Source of the DNA: Clostridiales bacterium | GTDB taxonomy: Bacteria > Bacillota > Clostridia > Christensenellales > Borkfalkiaceae | Direction of reading: 5' to 3' | DNA: 64,000 nucleotides | NCBI GenBank assembly: GCA_003523255.1 | Contig: DPGH01000002.1 | Coordinates: 56,348 to 120,347, forward strand | Shown: one piece after another, positions 28,652 to 37,638 of the stretch | Position numbering within the stretch: position 1 is the first letter of the stretch | Layout: the number at the start of each line of letters is the position of its first letter | The notes under the pieces: model-generated | The model's input: the letters and a program-made list of their open reading frames with translations, nothing else | Database searches by the model: none | What the model was told of the DNA's origin: nothing | Program-made: the position numbers and the translations under genes

Positions 28652-31600
28652 TTATGCGCCCACGCGCGCAAGTTTATCTTTATCGATTTCAACCGTAACG
28701 GAAGTGCCTTTAGTATACGCGATTATTCCTTTATCCTTTACGATAACGAATTTACTCCTGCTTTCGCCGGAAGGTCTTACCGTAAACAAACCTACGCCGT
28801 ATTTATCCACCGCGATAAGGTACGCTATCGAACTGTCTGCATAGGTTATCGCAACAAACTCCGCAACTTCGCCGCCCACTACCTCGGTATATACCACGTT
28901 GCCGTTCGCGTCGAAAGAATAATCAAACGCCTTAAAACGCGTATTGCCGTAATTATCTACGACGAGTTCGTATTTCATAAAACCTAACGAATCTACTACG
29001 TTAATTTTTCTGTCCGTTTTTTTGTCGTAAATAGAGGCAAGCGTGCCGTACCATTGCGCGTCTCCCTCCTCGTCCGACCACGCGGAAAGCGAAGCGAAAT
29101 CGTAAAGCACCCAAAAACTCTTTACCTTATCGGTTTTGTTGCCGTCTTTATCGAGAAGGTTTCCCGTAAACTTAAGTTCGTAATACGTTGCGGTCGGGCT
29201 CGGGAAAGATTTGCTGTTTTCATACGTGCCGAGGTATCTGTCGTTAATATCGTCCGACGGATTGTAATGTATAAACATATTGCCGTAGCCGTCCGTTTTA
29301 ACGGTATATTGATAATCGATTACGTCAAAGCCGTGGTCAACGTAATAAACGAGCGTCATATCCTCTGAATCGTCGTAATGCACAAAATTTTTGTCATCGA
29401 GTTTAAACGACCCGCGCGTATCGGTTATAGATACGGTTTTTGCCCCGTTTGAAAAGTTAACCGTAAATTCTCCGGAACCCGTATATCCTTCTACCGTTCC
29501 GAAATCGGTAAGTTTTGCACCGTTTTCGTAATAACGGAAAAACGCATAATCCGGTTCGGTTTTACCGTTTGGAGCGTATAAATAAAGTATAAATGCGTCG
29601 CCCGTGGTTATCGTGGTAAAGCGCGTATATCTCCAGTCATTGTCAAAGAAATCTCCGGAGTCAACGGGTAACGTTACTTTTACGTCTTTAACTTCTTCAT
29701 ACCCCCATCTGTACCAGTTAGAATCGTACGTTACGTTAAAAAAGGTATATGCGTCCTCTCCAACGGAAACTTTTATAATAAGGTATCCGTCGTCCGTGTG
29801 TTTTTCAAACACCGCCGTACCCGTTAAATCGTCAGAAGCCGTGCCGTTTTTAGAGATATTATTAAACGTTACGGTATATTCCTCATCACCGAACTCGCGC
29901 GTTGCGTCTTCAACCACGCTTGCGGAATAAGTGTTGTCGCCTATTTTTACAGTGGCTCCGCCGAGTCCGTCGAGATACAGGCGGTTACTGTCGTTATAGC
30001 CGGTCAGTACGTCAAAAGAAATAAACTCTGCATCGCGCTTAAACAATTCGGTTTCGGAATTCGAGCCTGTGTGGTTTTTTCTAACATATACGTCCGTTGT
30101 AATTACGTTAAAGTTTTCGTCGTAGTAAGTTATCTCAAAAACGTTATTGACCGACCTGTCAAGGCGCGCATAATAAGTACCTTCGGGGTCGCTTTGCCAT
30201 TTTATCGAATATTCGCCGCCCGCGACGCGTATAACCGTTCCGACCTTAAACTGCCCGAATTTATTTACGGATACCACGTAACTTCCGACTTTTTTCAAGT
30301 CACCGTAATTTGCGACAATGCCGCTCTTTTCAAGCATAGGGACAAGGTACGTTTCTCCGTCTACTTCCTGCGGAATTTCATTTATAAGGAAGTAGAGGTC
30401 GTTAAGCATATTCCCTTCCCAGTCGAGAAGATCGGGGTGCCAGAGTTTTATCGCTTTTTGATTAGCGTATAAAGGTTTAACCTCATCTTTTTCATCCTTT
30501 TTGGCAAGAGAAGCGTACTCTTCCGCAGTCAACACCTGATACATCATCGGATAATATTCGCCACAGGTTGTACCGTAAGTTTTAAGACTGCCGAAGTTCC
30601 ACATATCGATTTCTGCCATAAAAGTCTGGTTTTTATCGGTTACGTAAACTATGCCGCCGTCGGTAAATTCAAATTTCGTGGTTATTTCGTTGCCGTCGCT
30701 CCAGTATGCGGGCGCCATCGGCGTTTTTGCAACGATTAAGTAGTCGACATAAGTATAAAACGAAGATTTATATTCTTCTTCATATTCGGACGGAACCATT
30801 ATTTTAAGCCCGTCTATAACCAAATCGTAGTCGTTAGTCGTGCTACCCTCTACCTGTTTTAAACCGTTGCTGAAAACTTTTTGCTCGATTAGAATAGGCG
30901 GCTCTTCACCGGTAAACACCACCTGAGAAAGACCCGTGCAATCCGCAAAGGCATATCTGCCGATTTCACTGATATTTTTACCGAATGTTACGTCTAAAAC
31001 TCCGCTGCAAGCGTAAAACGCCGCATACCCGATATTTTCAAGCGAATCAGGGAAAGAAAGAGACGGTAAACTTATGCAGTAAAAGAACGCAAACTGATCT
31101 ATCTGTTTAAGCGACTCGCCGAATTTTACCCCGTCGATCGCCGCACAGTAATAAAACGCATACTCGCCTATTTTTTCAACGTTGGAAAGTTGCGGTATTT
31201 TTACGAGATTTGTAAACGGATACGCGTACTTGAATAAGTATGCCTTCGTCTTGCTATACGAATACGGATAAATAAATTCTACTTTAGAATCAGTATTCCC
31301 CGTGTACGCCTTAAACGCGTTTTTGCCGATTTCTTTTACGTAAGACAGCCACTCGAGGTCTACGTACGCGCTTATAGATGAAAACCTACCGAGCGAAAGA
31401 CAATTCTCAAATGCGGAATTGCCTATTTTCTCCAAAGACTCGGGATAATCGAGTACGAGATTAGATAAACCGTACGCACAGTAAAACGCCCCCTCGCCTA
31501 TTTCGACTGTTTCGGTATTTACCCTTACTGTCGCAAGCGTTGCGGGGATAACGAGATTTTCAAAATGTTCGTCGCCTATAAACAAATTGCTACCGACGGT

Positions 31601-32416
31601 ATACGCCGCAAAAGAATACTCGTTATCCGAATATTTTTCCGCACCGAATACGTACGCCAAAAAGGTCTTTTCGGTTTTAGACGCACCGATAAACGGCACC
31701 GTAAGCATTTCAAGATTGTCGCACCCCTTAAATGCGCCGAAACCTATGTTGGTATAAGTAGAAGGCACGTAAATCGAAGTTACGTTCTTGTTATCCTTAA
31801 ACGCCTCCGCCGCAATTTTGGTCGCACCGTAAGGCAATTTCAACTCCTTCTTTGTGCCGGTATACGCGGTAACGGTACCGTTTTCTATAACGTAGTCGCT
31901 TACGTCTTTTATTTCGTATTTTGCGTAAAGCCTGACGGTTTCATTCTTCGCCGCGAGATTTTTAACGGTCGTGCCGGCAACAATCGTCGGTTCGCCGTCT
32001 TTATCGGTAGAATAACCGCCGACAGACGTGCCGTCAGGTGCCACCGAAGGTATTTTTTCATCGTAACCGCGGCGCATATTTAAAGCGACTTCTCCGTTCT
32101 CGCCGAAATCGAGTACAAGTATATACGTTTGTGCTTTAAGTTTATAATAAAGCGTTATGTCGGAATCGGGAACAACGGTACCTTCGTATTTTTGGGTATA
32201 ATTCGCGTCAAGCCAGTAGCCCTCAAAATCTTTGTCTTCAACGGGAATCTCCGGCAACGGCTCGCCCGCCTTAACGCTTACCTTAAAAGATTCGAGTTGC
32301 TCGTTTATAAGCGTAACGTTTACGCCGTCGTTACACGAATAGAGAAACGCACCGCAACATACCGTCATAACGGCAATAATCAACGTTAATAATGTTTTTT
32401 TCACGAAAGCCTTCAT
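28652..32416 (-). CDS. BspA-like leucine-rich repeat lipoprotein
   Basis: 1254 residues with a lipobox LYSC (Cys about 28). Residues 30-90 resemble an InlB-type repeat (EGYWLDANYTQKYEGT). About 180-560 hold LRR_5 repeats with the typical IGEYAFYYCAAIDGV and IGRYAFADCTGLSQVVF units. The remainder consists of beta-rich repeats related in style to the downstream giant lipoprotein. LRR_5 proteins of gut Firmicutes are usually adhesins or binding proteins. It is the first gene of the surface-protein/Opp/protease cluster. Confidence 0.85.
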   Translation of the reverse strand: MKAFVKKTLLTLIIAVMTVCCGAFLYSCNDGVNVTLINEQLESFKVSVKAGEPLPEIPVEDKDFEGYWLDANYTQKYEGTVVPDSDITLYYKLKAQTYILVLDFGENGEVALNMRRGYDEKIPSVAPDGTSVGGYSTDKDGEPTIVAGTTVKNLAAKNETVRLYAKYEIKDVSDYVIENGTVTAYTGTKKELKLPYGATKIAAEAFKDNKNVTSIYVPSTYTNIGFGAFKGCDNLEMLTVPFIGASKTEKTFLAYVFGAEKYSDNEYSFAAYTVGSNLFIGDEHFENLVIPATLATVRVNTETVEIGEGAFYCAYGLSNLVLDYPESLEKIGNSAFENCLSLGRFSSISAYVDLEWLSYVKEIGKNAFKAYTGNTDSKVEFIYPYSYSKTKAYLFKYAYPFTNLVKIPQLSNVEKIGEYAFYYCAAIDGVKFGESLKQIDQFAFFYCISLPSLSFPDSLENIGYAAFYACSGVLDVTFGKNISEIGRYAFADCTGLSQVVFTGEEPPILIEQKVFSNGLKQVEGSTTNDYDLVIDGLKIMVPSEYEEEYKSSFYTYVDYLIVAKTPMAPAYWSDGNEITTKFEFTDGGIVYVTDKNQTFMAEIDMWNFGSLKTYGTTCGEYYPMMYQVLTAEEYASLAKKDEKDEVKPLYANQKAIKLWHPDLLDWEGNMLNDLYFLINEIPQEVDGETYLVPMLEKSGIVANYGDLKKVGSYVVSVNKFGQFKVGTVIRVAGGEYSIKWQSDPEGTYYARLDRSVNNVFEITYYDENFNVITTDVYVRKNHTGSNSETELFKRDAEFISFDVLTGYNDSNRLYLDGLGGATVKIGDNTYSASVVEDATREFGDEEYTVTFNNISKNGTASDDLTGTAVFEKHTDDGYLIIKVSVGEDAYTFFNVTYDSNWYRWGYEEVKDVKVTLPVDSGDFFDNDWRYTRFTTITTGDAFILYLYAPNGKTEPDYAFFRYYENGAKLTDFGTVEGYTGSGEFTVNFSNGAKTVSITDTRGSFKLDDKNFVHYDDSEDMTLVYYVDHGFDVIDYQYTVKTDGYGNMFIHYNPSDDINDRYLGTYENSKSFPSPTATYYELKFTGNLLDKDGNKTDKVKSFWVLYDFASLSAWSDEEGDAQWYGTLASIYDKKTDRKINVVDSLGFMKYELVVDNYGNTRFKAFDYSFDANGNVVYTEVVGGEVAEFVAITYADSSIAYLIAVDKYGVGLFTVRPSGESRSKFVIVKDKGIIAYTKGTSVTVEIDKDKLARVGA

Positions 32417-32454
32417 ATCGCCACTTCCTTTCTGTGTTTAGCAATCAAGCCGCA

Positions 32455-32500
32455 GAGGCACGGTACCGTGCCTCGCGTTTTTGCGTAAGAAAAAACGCGT
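32455..32500. repeat. Palindrome and hairpin in the leader of the surface-protein cluster
   Basis: GAGGCACGGTACCGTGCCTC (32455-32474) is a perfect 20-base palindrome. Next to it a CGCGTTTTT/AAAAAACGCG stem occupies about 32473-32499. Both lie between the predicted promoter and the start of the BspA-like gene, so they would sit in its 5' untranslated region. Confidence 0.6.
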
Positions 32501-32603
32501 TTTCATTCTCACTACGTGCGAATGAATTTTTTTATAATAACAATCTGTTCGGATAATATTAGACTGCTTCCTTTATATTACCCCATTATAATTGTTCTAA
32601 TAT

Positions 32604-32632
32604 ATGTTATAACAACGTGTCGAAAATGTCAA
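32604..32632 (-). promoter_or_regulatory. Probable promoter of the 25-kb surface/Opp cluster
   Basis: On the minus strand TTGACA (32632-32627) is followed after 17 bases by TAACAT (32609-32604). The -35 box is perfect and the -10 box is weak. The leader would be about 180 bases. The remaining bases between 32500 and 32760 are AT-rich, and I see no gene there. Confidence 0.45.
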
Positions 32633-32762
32633 ACGATAAAACCGTCTTTTTCATTATTTTTACTTATATCGACAATAACCGCATATAAACATTTTTATTA
32701 AAATCGTCTGTTTTTTCCTTACGATAACTGTAAAAGTATGCCTCAAACAACCTTTTCGTATA

Positions 32763-32792
32763 CAAAAAGCCCGTGAAATAACTTCACGGGCT
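32763..32792 (-). terminator. Terminator of the M18 aminopeptidase gene
   Basis: Stem AGCCCGTGAA with TTCACGGGCT, followed on the minus strand by TTTTT. Confidence 0.88.
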
Positions 32793-32849
32793 CCATTGCC
32801 CTAAAAACCGATATTAAGTTTATATTATTAAGTTTATATATAGTAACGG

Positions 32850-34217
32850 TTAAACTATATTTAAAAACGCTTTGTACGCTCTGTATGTTTCGTAAACGTC
32901 CGCTTTTGCAACGACTTCCATCGGCGAATGCATGTTAAGAACGGCTACGCCCGCGTCTATTACCGACATATTGTATTTCGCAAGAATATACGCGATAGTT
33001 CCGCCGCCGCCCGCGTCAACCTTACCAAGTTCACCGGACTGAAAATGCACGTCCGCATCGTCGAAAGTTTTGCGTAGTAATGCGATAAACTCAGGGTTAG
33101 CGTCGTTCGCACCGGACTTGCCTCTCGCACCGGTATATTTTTCAAGAACTATACCGTAATTAAATCTCGAGTTATTGTTTTTTGACGCTACGTCGGTAAA
33201 CAACGGATCGATTGCAGCGGTAACGTCGCTACTAAGCGCCATAGAATTCTCAAGCGTTTTGTTTACCGCAAATACGTCTTTCTCTCCGGCTTTTTCGAGG
33301 AGCGCCCTTACGGTGTTTTCAAAAAATGCCGAACTCGCACCCGTTGCACCTACGCTGCCGATTTCCTCTTTATCGACGAGAACGCAACAACCGGTATATT
33401 CGCAATCGCCCGCATCCAAAAGTGCGGCAAGAGAAGTATAAGCGCAAACTCTGTCGTCGTGCCCGTAGGAGGCAATCATACTCCTATCTAAACCGTAATC
33501 TCTCGCTTTGCCCGCAGGTACTATTTCGAGTTCCGCAGAAACGAAGTCTTCCTCTTCTATTCCGTATTTATCTTTTAACAACTTAAGAATGTTTTTCTTT
33601 ACCGGTTCGTCTTTTTCGTCTTTAAGCGGAATGGAACCGACGGTTACGTCCAAATTTTCGCCTTCAACTACTTTATCCGCAGTATTCGTCAATTGTTTTT
33701 GCGATAAATGTATAAGCAAGTCGCTTATTCCGAGAACAGGATCCGCATCGCTCTCACCTACGTTTATTTCGACCGACGAGCCGTCCTTTTTACACACTAC
33801 TCCGTGAATTGCAAGCGGAACGGTAACGTACTGATACTTTTTGATACCGCCGTAATAATGCGTATCGAAAAGCGCAAACTGTTCGGATTCGTAAAGCGGG
33901 TTTTGTTTTAAGTCGAGCCTCGGCGAATCTATATGCGCGCCGAGTATTCTTAATCCGTCTACAAGCGGACGCTTGCCTATGTTATATAGTACTACGTTTT
34001 TATATTTATTTATAAAATAAATTTTCGTACCTGCGCAAATTTTATCGACTTCTTCTAATTTCTTATATCCGCGCGCACGGCACTGTTTTTCGGTTTCTTT
34101 TACGGCAAGTCTTTCTGTTTTAGCAGCAGATAAAAATTCTTTGTAATCTTCGCAAAAAGAGTTAATGCTCTCGATTGTCGCCGCGTCGGCGGATTCGTAA
34201 ACGTTTTTCTGATACAT
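32850..34217 (-). CDS. M18 family aminopeptidase (aspartyl aminopeptidase-like)
   Basis: 455 residues, normal length for bacterial M18 cytosolic zinc aminopeptidases. Metal-site and catalytic segments are present: GAHIDSPR (about 93), YGHDDRVCAYTSL, DKEEIGSVGATGA, and a C-terminal MHSPMEV with the last His ligand. It removes N-terminal residues from peptides in the cytoplasm, which fits a cell that imports oligopeptides through the neighbouring Opp system. GGAGGAAA precedes the ATG. Confidence 0.93.
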   Translation of the reverse strand: MYQKNVYESADAATIESINSFCEDYKEFLSAAKTERLAVKETEKQCRARGYKKLEEVDKICAGTKIYFINKYKNVVLYNIGKRPLVDGLRILGAHIDSPRLDLKQNPLYESEQFALFDTHYYGGIKKYQYVTVPLAIHGVVCKKDGSSVEINVGESDADPVLGISDLLIHLSQKQLTNTADKVVEGENLDVTVGSIPLKDEKDEPVKKNILKLLKDKYGIEEEDFVSAELEIVPAGKARDYGLDRSMIASYGHDDRVCAYTSLAALLDAGDCEYTGCCVLVDKEEIGSVGATGASSAFFENTVRALLEKAGEKDVFAVNKTLENSMALSSDVTAAIDPLFTDVASKNNNSRFNYGIVLEKYTGARGKSGANDANPEFIALLRKTFDDADVHFQSGELGKVDAGGGGTIAYILAKYNMSVIDAGVAVLNMHSPMEVVAKADVYETYRAYKAFLNIV

Positions 34218-34433
34218 TTTGCAAATTTCCTCCGTCTTTTGTTTTCGGCTATATTATATCACCGAAAAAATAGTCCGTCAACGTATTTACAATCGGTTAT
34301 CGGGCTTTTTTATACATTATTCTACACGGCATGATGCGATTTTCTTTTTTATGGTAAATTTTTAATAAACCGACGAAAAATACTTTGACAACAAAAAAAA
34401 TTTATGTTAATATATCGTAGACGCTTACGTCAA

Positions 34434-34525
34434 GGAGAAATACCCAAGTGGCTCAAGGGGCTCCCCTGCTAAGGGAGTAGCACGTTTATAGCGTGGCTCG
34501 GGTTCAAATCCCGATTTCTCCGCCA
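34434..34525 (+). tRNA. tRNA-Ser (GCT)
   Basis: A class II tRNA with GGAGAAA/TTTCTCC acceptor stem, anticodon loop CTGCTAA (GCT, codon AGC), a long variable arm (TAGCACGTTTATAGCGTG) and an encoded CCA. It is followed by a terminator hairpin that forms the left copy of the island repeat. The 216 bases before it hold no gene. Confidence 0.95.
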
Positions 34526-34568
34526 AGTGAAACCTAAATCGAATACGAAAGTGTTTGATTTAGGTTTT
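34520..34568. repeat. Left direct repeat (attL candidate) of the genomic island
   Basis: A 49-base sequence covering the last bases of tRNA-Ser and its terminator (stem AAACCTAAATC with GATTTAGGTTT) recurs at 48328-48376 with four mismatches in the same orientation. Such tRNA-3'-end duplications mark the ends of integrated elements. Confidence 0.75.
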
Positions 34569-34581
34569 ATTTTTTTAGTAA

Positions 34582-34612
34582 AAACGGCTAATGCGTATAT
34601 GCAATAGCCGTA
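34582..34612 (-). terminator. Terminator of the small peptide transcript
   Basis: On the minus strand ACGGCTA pairs with TAGCCGT, followed by TTTT and an A/T-rich stretch. It ends a transcript of roughly 190 bases that begins near 34771. Confidence 0.6.
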
Positions 34613-34659
34613 AATTTTAGAGATAAGGAGGTGACCCACGGTGCCACTTGGGAGCCAAC

Positions 34660-34719
34660 TTATTTATGCTTGATAACTCCGTAAGAAATTATCATAAGAG
34701 CCTTAAGTAAGGCTTTCAT
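34660..34719 (-). CDS. 19-residue hydrophobic/basic peptide (type I toxin-like)
   Basis: The peptide MKALLKALMIISYGVIKHK has a hydrophobic core and a basic tail. It is preceded by a perfect ribosome binding site AAGGAGGTGA and its own consensus promoter, and is followed by a terminator. The 11 bases TAAGGAGGTGA around the ribosome binding site are exactly complementary to TCACCTCCTTA about 100 bases downstream in the same RNA (34624-34634), so translation could be blocked by folding. This layout resembles type I toxin mRNAs. No antisense antitoxin was identified. I do not recognise a named family. Confidence 0.6.
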   Translation of the reverse strand: MKALLKALMIISYGVIKHK

Positions 34720-34777
34720 AAACATCACCTCCTTAACGCGCCAAGGCTAATAAGCACCTTAACGCTTTGGCAAAATT

Positions 34778-34806
34778 ATTATACAGATTTTTATTACAAA
34801 AGTCAA
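34778..34806 (-). promoter_or_regulatory. Consensus promoter of the small peptide gene
   Basis: On the minus strand TTGACT (34806-34801), a 17-base spacer and TATAAT (34783-34778). Transcription would start near 34771. Confidence 0.85.
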
Positions 34807-34833
34807 GTTGCAGACGGTTTTATGCCGCGAAAG

Positions 34834-34958
34834 GTTCTTGACGTGAGAAAGGAGTGTGTCAGGCTATCTTGCCAAAGGCAAACGAAAAGCCCCTCGGGGC
34901 TGTCGGTTGGCGGTTTATTTGCCTACCGACACGCTCCTGAGAGGCTCAGGTCAAGAAC
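34834..34958. other. Structured element (possible small RNA, terminator or recombination site)
   Basis: The outer stem GTTCTTGAC/GTCAAGAAC (34834-34842 with 34950-34958) encloses a second stem, GGAGTGTGTC/GACACGCTCC (34851-34860 with 34928-34937). Smaller hairpins lie inside, including GCCCCTCGGGGC. The second stem pairs fully in plus-strand RNA (one G-U pair) but would have an A-C mismatch in minus-strand RNA, which hints at a plus-strand transcript. Read on the minus strand, the GCCCCGAGGGGC hairpin is followed by TTTT and could end the recombinase message. Confidence 0.45.
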
Positions 34959-34986
34959 ACCGTGGAATAAATCGTCTGCGTATGTA

Positions 34987-36486
34987 TTATACACGCATTA
35001 CAACTCTGAAATCTTTAAGTCCGTAATACTCTCTGTTTTGTATCACATACGGCATTTTAACGTTTTTGTCGTAAAAAGAAAAACCCTGACTTTCGTCAAG
35101 GTTTATTGTCTTTGGGGTGTTGTAGATGATTATCATTTTGTCGTCATACAACTGAATTTCTTTTATGAAATAATTTATCAGTTGTAGAGGCTCTTTTTCA
35201 AGCGCGGATTTGTAATAATCAATTATTTGCTCTTTGGAAAGTCTGAACGCCGTTTGAGATTTTTCAATCGTCAATCGCTTTTCGATGTCGGTCAGTTTTT
35301 CTTCGAGTTCTCGCATACGTTTCATTACCGTTGCGCTTTGTCCGCCTAATTCTATGGCTTGCATAATGTTGTTTATCGTATTCTCGGTTTGGCGTTTCTC
35401 TTTTGTGAGATTTGTCAGAACCGAGTTTTGCTTTATGCGGTTTTCCTGTACTTGCAGTAAATACGTTGCCATTTTATCTAATATTTCGGGGCGTTGCATT
35501 TGCTCGCATACGTTGTCAAGCACATATTTTTCGAGTATTTCTTTTCTGACTTGGGATTTTTTACAACCGCTTTGGTGTTTTCGTCCCAAACATTTGTAAT
35601 AGCGTATTTTCTGTCCGTTTTTAGCCGTTCCGCATTCCGCAGAAATAGGACTGCCGCAATATCCGCATTTAATTTTGTTGCGAAGAAGATACACGACTTC
35701 AACGCTGCGAGTTCCATATTTATTTGTTTCGGTCTTTTTTCTTACATTCTCGTAAATTTCCGTCGGCACGATTTGCGGATACATATTTGTAAAAACTTCG
35801 TTACCGTGTCTATAAATACCCGAATACTTTTCGTTTTTGAGTATGTTGTAGACGGTATTTCTCGCAAACTTTTTACCTCGGTTGAAAATGCCTCTTTCGG
35901 TAAGCGTTTTTATTATGTCTTTAACGTAAACGCCTTGCGCGTATTGGTCGTAAATAAACCTTACTACTTCGGCTTTTTCTTCATCTATCACGACTTTATG
36001 GTTTTCAACTTTATAGCCGTAAATGATAGTTCCGCCCGTAAAGTTGCCTTTTTGTCTTGTTTCGTTCATACCTCGCTTTACCTTTTGCGAAAGTTCGGCA
36101 GAATAATATTCGGCGTAGCCCTCAATCATACTTTCGAGTATAATCGCCTCGGGGCTGTCGGGAATATATTCGGTAGCGGAAACGACTTTAACGCCGTTGT
36201 CTTTAAGCGTTTTCTTGTGTTTCGTAGTTTCGTATTTATTGCGCGAAAACCTGTCGAATTTGTAAACGAGTACGATACTGAAATCGTGTTTTTTGCTATC
36301 TTCTATCATCTGACGGAAGTCGGGACGATTGTCGTTAGTACCCGTCATAGCACGGTCTATATAGGTTCTTAAAATGAGTATGTCGTTGTTTTTCGCATAC
36401 TCGTTACATACGCGGAGTTGTCCCTCTATGGACTGTTCCGTTTGTGTATCGCTCGAATAACGAGCGTAAATAACTGCTGTTTTCAA
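34987..36486 (-). CDS. Large serine recombinase (site-specific integrase)
   Basis: 499 residues. The N-terminal resolvase domain has the catalytic serine segment YARYSSD (Ser11 or Ser12) and the YKFDRFSRN motif. A Recombinase domain (about 155-260), a zinc-ribbon CGYCGSPISAECG with a second Cys pair, and a coiled-coil C-terminal region follow. This is the TnpX/TndX-like type that excises and integrates mobile elements. The start codon is TTG with AGGAG upstream. It is the likely mover of the island. Confidence 0.92.
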   Translation of the reverse strand: MKTAVIYARYSSDTQTEQSIEGQLRVCNEYAKNNDILILRTYIDRAMTGTNDNRPDFRQMIEDSKKHDFSIVLVYKFDRFSRNKYETTKHKKTLKDNGVKVVSATEYIPDSPEAIILESMIEGYAEYYSAELSQKVKRGMNETRQKGNFTGGTIIYGYKVENHKVVIDEEKAEVVRFIYDQYAQGVYVKDIIKTLTERGIFNRGKKFARNTVYNILKNEKYSGIYRHGNEVFTNMYPQIVPTEIYENVRKKTETNKYGTRSVEVVYLLRNKIKCGYCGSPISAECGTAKNGQKIRYYKCLGRKHQSGCKKSQVRKEILEKYVLDNVCEQMQRPEILDKMATYLLQVQENRIKQNSVLTNLTKEKRQTENTINNIMQAIELGGQSATVMKRMRELEEKLTDIEKRLTIEKSQTAFRLSKEQIIDYYKSALEKEPLQLINYFIKEIQLYDDKMIIIYNTPKTINLDESQGFSFYDKNVKMPYVIQNREYYGLKDFRVVMRV

Positions 36487-36591
36487 AATTTGTTACTCCT
36501 TTAATCTTATTTTTTAGATTTGTCTTTCGACGGGAACGGAGAAAACGGAAACGAATTAAAATTGTTTTTATTCGTGGCTTACGGCTTTTCT

Positions 36592-36631
36592 CGTCAAGGG
36601 TTGCGCCAAGCAATGCACTTTACCCTTGACG
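36592..36631. repeat. Inverted repeat upstream of the recombinase gene
   Basis: CGTCAAGGG (36592-36600) and CCCTTGACG (36623-36631) form a 9-bp stem in the 188-base gap between the replication protein and recombinase genes. It may be a terminator for the former, or a nick-site hairpin. Confidence 0.45.
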
Positions 36632-36674
36632 AAAAAGTCGTTTTCGTTTAACCTTTCCCGATCCGAAAGACTAA

Positions 36675-37586
36675 TTAGTTGCAATGCGGCAACTGCGCTA
36701 TAATTTCTTTGCTTACCTTTCCGAGAATTTCGCCCTCGTTGATACAGGTGAAGTTATCGAAAAGCAACACTTTGCGGTCGTCAATTCCGAATGTGCATAT
36801 AACATCTTCGTCCAAAACGTCCGAGCGGAAGTAAGTCGGCAACTTTCCGCCGTAGACTAAACGCTCGCCGGACTTTTCCATATACTTCGTTATGTATTTC
36901 GCCGCCTCGGAAATATCGTCCTGTGTGGCAATATCTTTGAAATCGTTACGCCCGAATTGTTTCAGAAAGTGCGTGTTTTGATATGTCGTTTGCATACGGT
37001 GGTTTCGGGTGTCGTAGTCTTTTACTTCTTCGAGTTTTCCTATCATTTTGCCGTCGGGAATATAGAAAATACCGTGAAAATGTAGTCTGTTCGTATCTTC
37101 GCCGCGTTCCCATACTCCGACGTATTTCCAACCATTACGGGCAACAAGATGTTTGAGGGTGTTAGACAACTTTTTGCGGAACGTTTCCTCGGTGTGAAGT
37201 TCGTTCGAGTAGGTAAAAGTTACGAAAAAATTCAAGTCCTGCAAACGCAACTTTCGCATAAGCCTTACTTTACGTTTTATGGCGTTGGTTTGCATTCGTT
37301 CGGTGTGTTTTTCGACGAAAGCGTTTAATTCGACTTTATCCTTGAAATCGTCTTGCATAGCGGCTTTTATATGCGATTTGCGTTCTCGCTTGGGCAGAGA
37401 TTGGCTCTCTTTATATGCCGCTTCAAAGCGTTCTTTCGGGGTTTCGGGCGGCGTTACGTCTGCCGTCGGTTGTTTCATAGGTTTAACGGCGCGCCTTTTA
37501 CAGCCTTTTCCGCTCGGAAACGCTCCTTGCGGTATTCCGACGTAATGACCGCCGTCAAAATAGATTTTCATATTTGCGTAGTTCAT
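36675..37586 (-). CDS. HUH-type rolling-circle replication protein
   Basis: 303 residues. Three rolling-circle motifs are visible: LNFFVTFTYSNELH (motif 1, about 120), the metal-binding HUH motif RLHFHGIFY (about 170), and the catalytic tyrosine segment EAAKYITKYMEKS (about 230). Such Rep proteins nick one strand and remain bound to its 5' end, which allows the excised circle to replicate or be mobilised. AAGGAG precedes the ATG. It lies between the integrase and a 50-residue gene, all on the minus strand. Confidence 0.82.
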   Translation of the reverse strand: MNYANMKIYFDGGHYVGIPQGAFPSGKGCKRRAVKPMKQPTADVTPPETPKERFEAAYKESQSLPKRERKSHIKAAMQDDFKDKVELNAFVEKHTERMQTNAIKRKVRLMRKLRLQDLNFFVTFTYSNELHTEETFRKKLSNTLKHLVARNGWKYVGVWERGEDTNRLHFHGIFYIPDGKMIGKLEEVKDYDTRNHRMQTTYQNTHFLKQFGRNDFKDIATQDDISEAAKYITKYMEKSGERLVYGGKLPTYFRSDVLDEDVICTFGIDDRKVLLFDNFTCINEGEILGKVSKEIIAQLPHCN

Positions 37587-37638
37587 AGTTTTTTACTCCT
37601 TGTGATTTAGATTTTTTGTATGGCGAAAGAAAATAAAA

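Noticed and set aside
32516..32701. 61-codon plus-strand frame in the gap before the surface cluster
   Set aside because: AT-rich, no ribosome binding site, and it covers the predicted minus-strand promoter.
34642..34674. Plus-strand GTG mini-ORF behind AAGGAGGTGA at 34626
   Set aside because: The ribosome-site-like sequence is the complement arm of the toxin-like mRNA. The encoded ten residues are featureless, and no plus-strand promoter is evident.
34822..35187. 121-codon plus-strand frame over the recombinase 3' end
   Set aside because: Most of it is antisense to the recombinase C-terminus and the structured element, with no ribosome binding site.
36404..36613. 69-codon minus-strand frame at the recombinase start
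   Set aside because: It overlaps the recombinase coding start in another frame and a hairpin, with no ribosome binding site.
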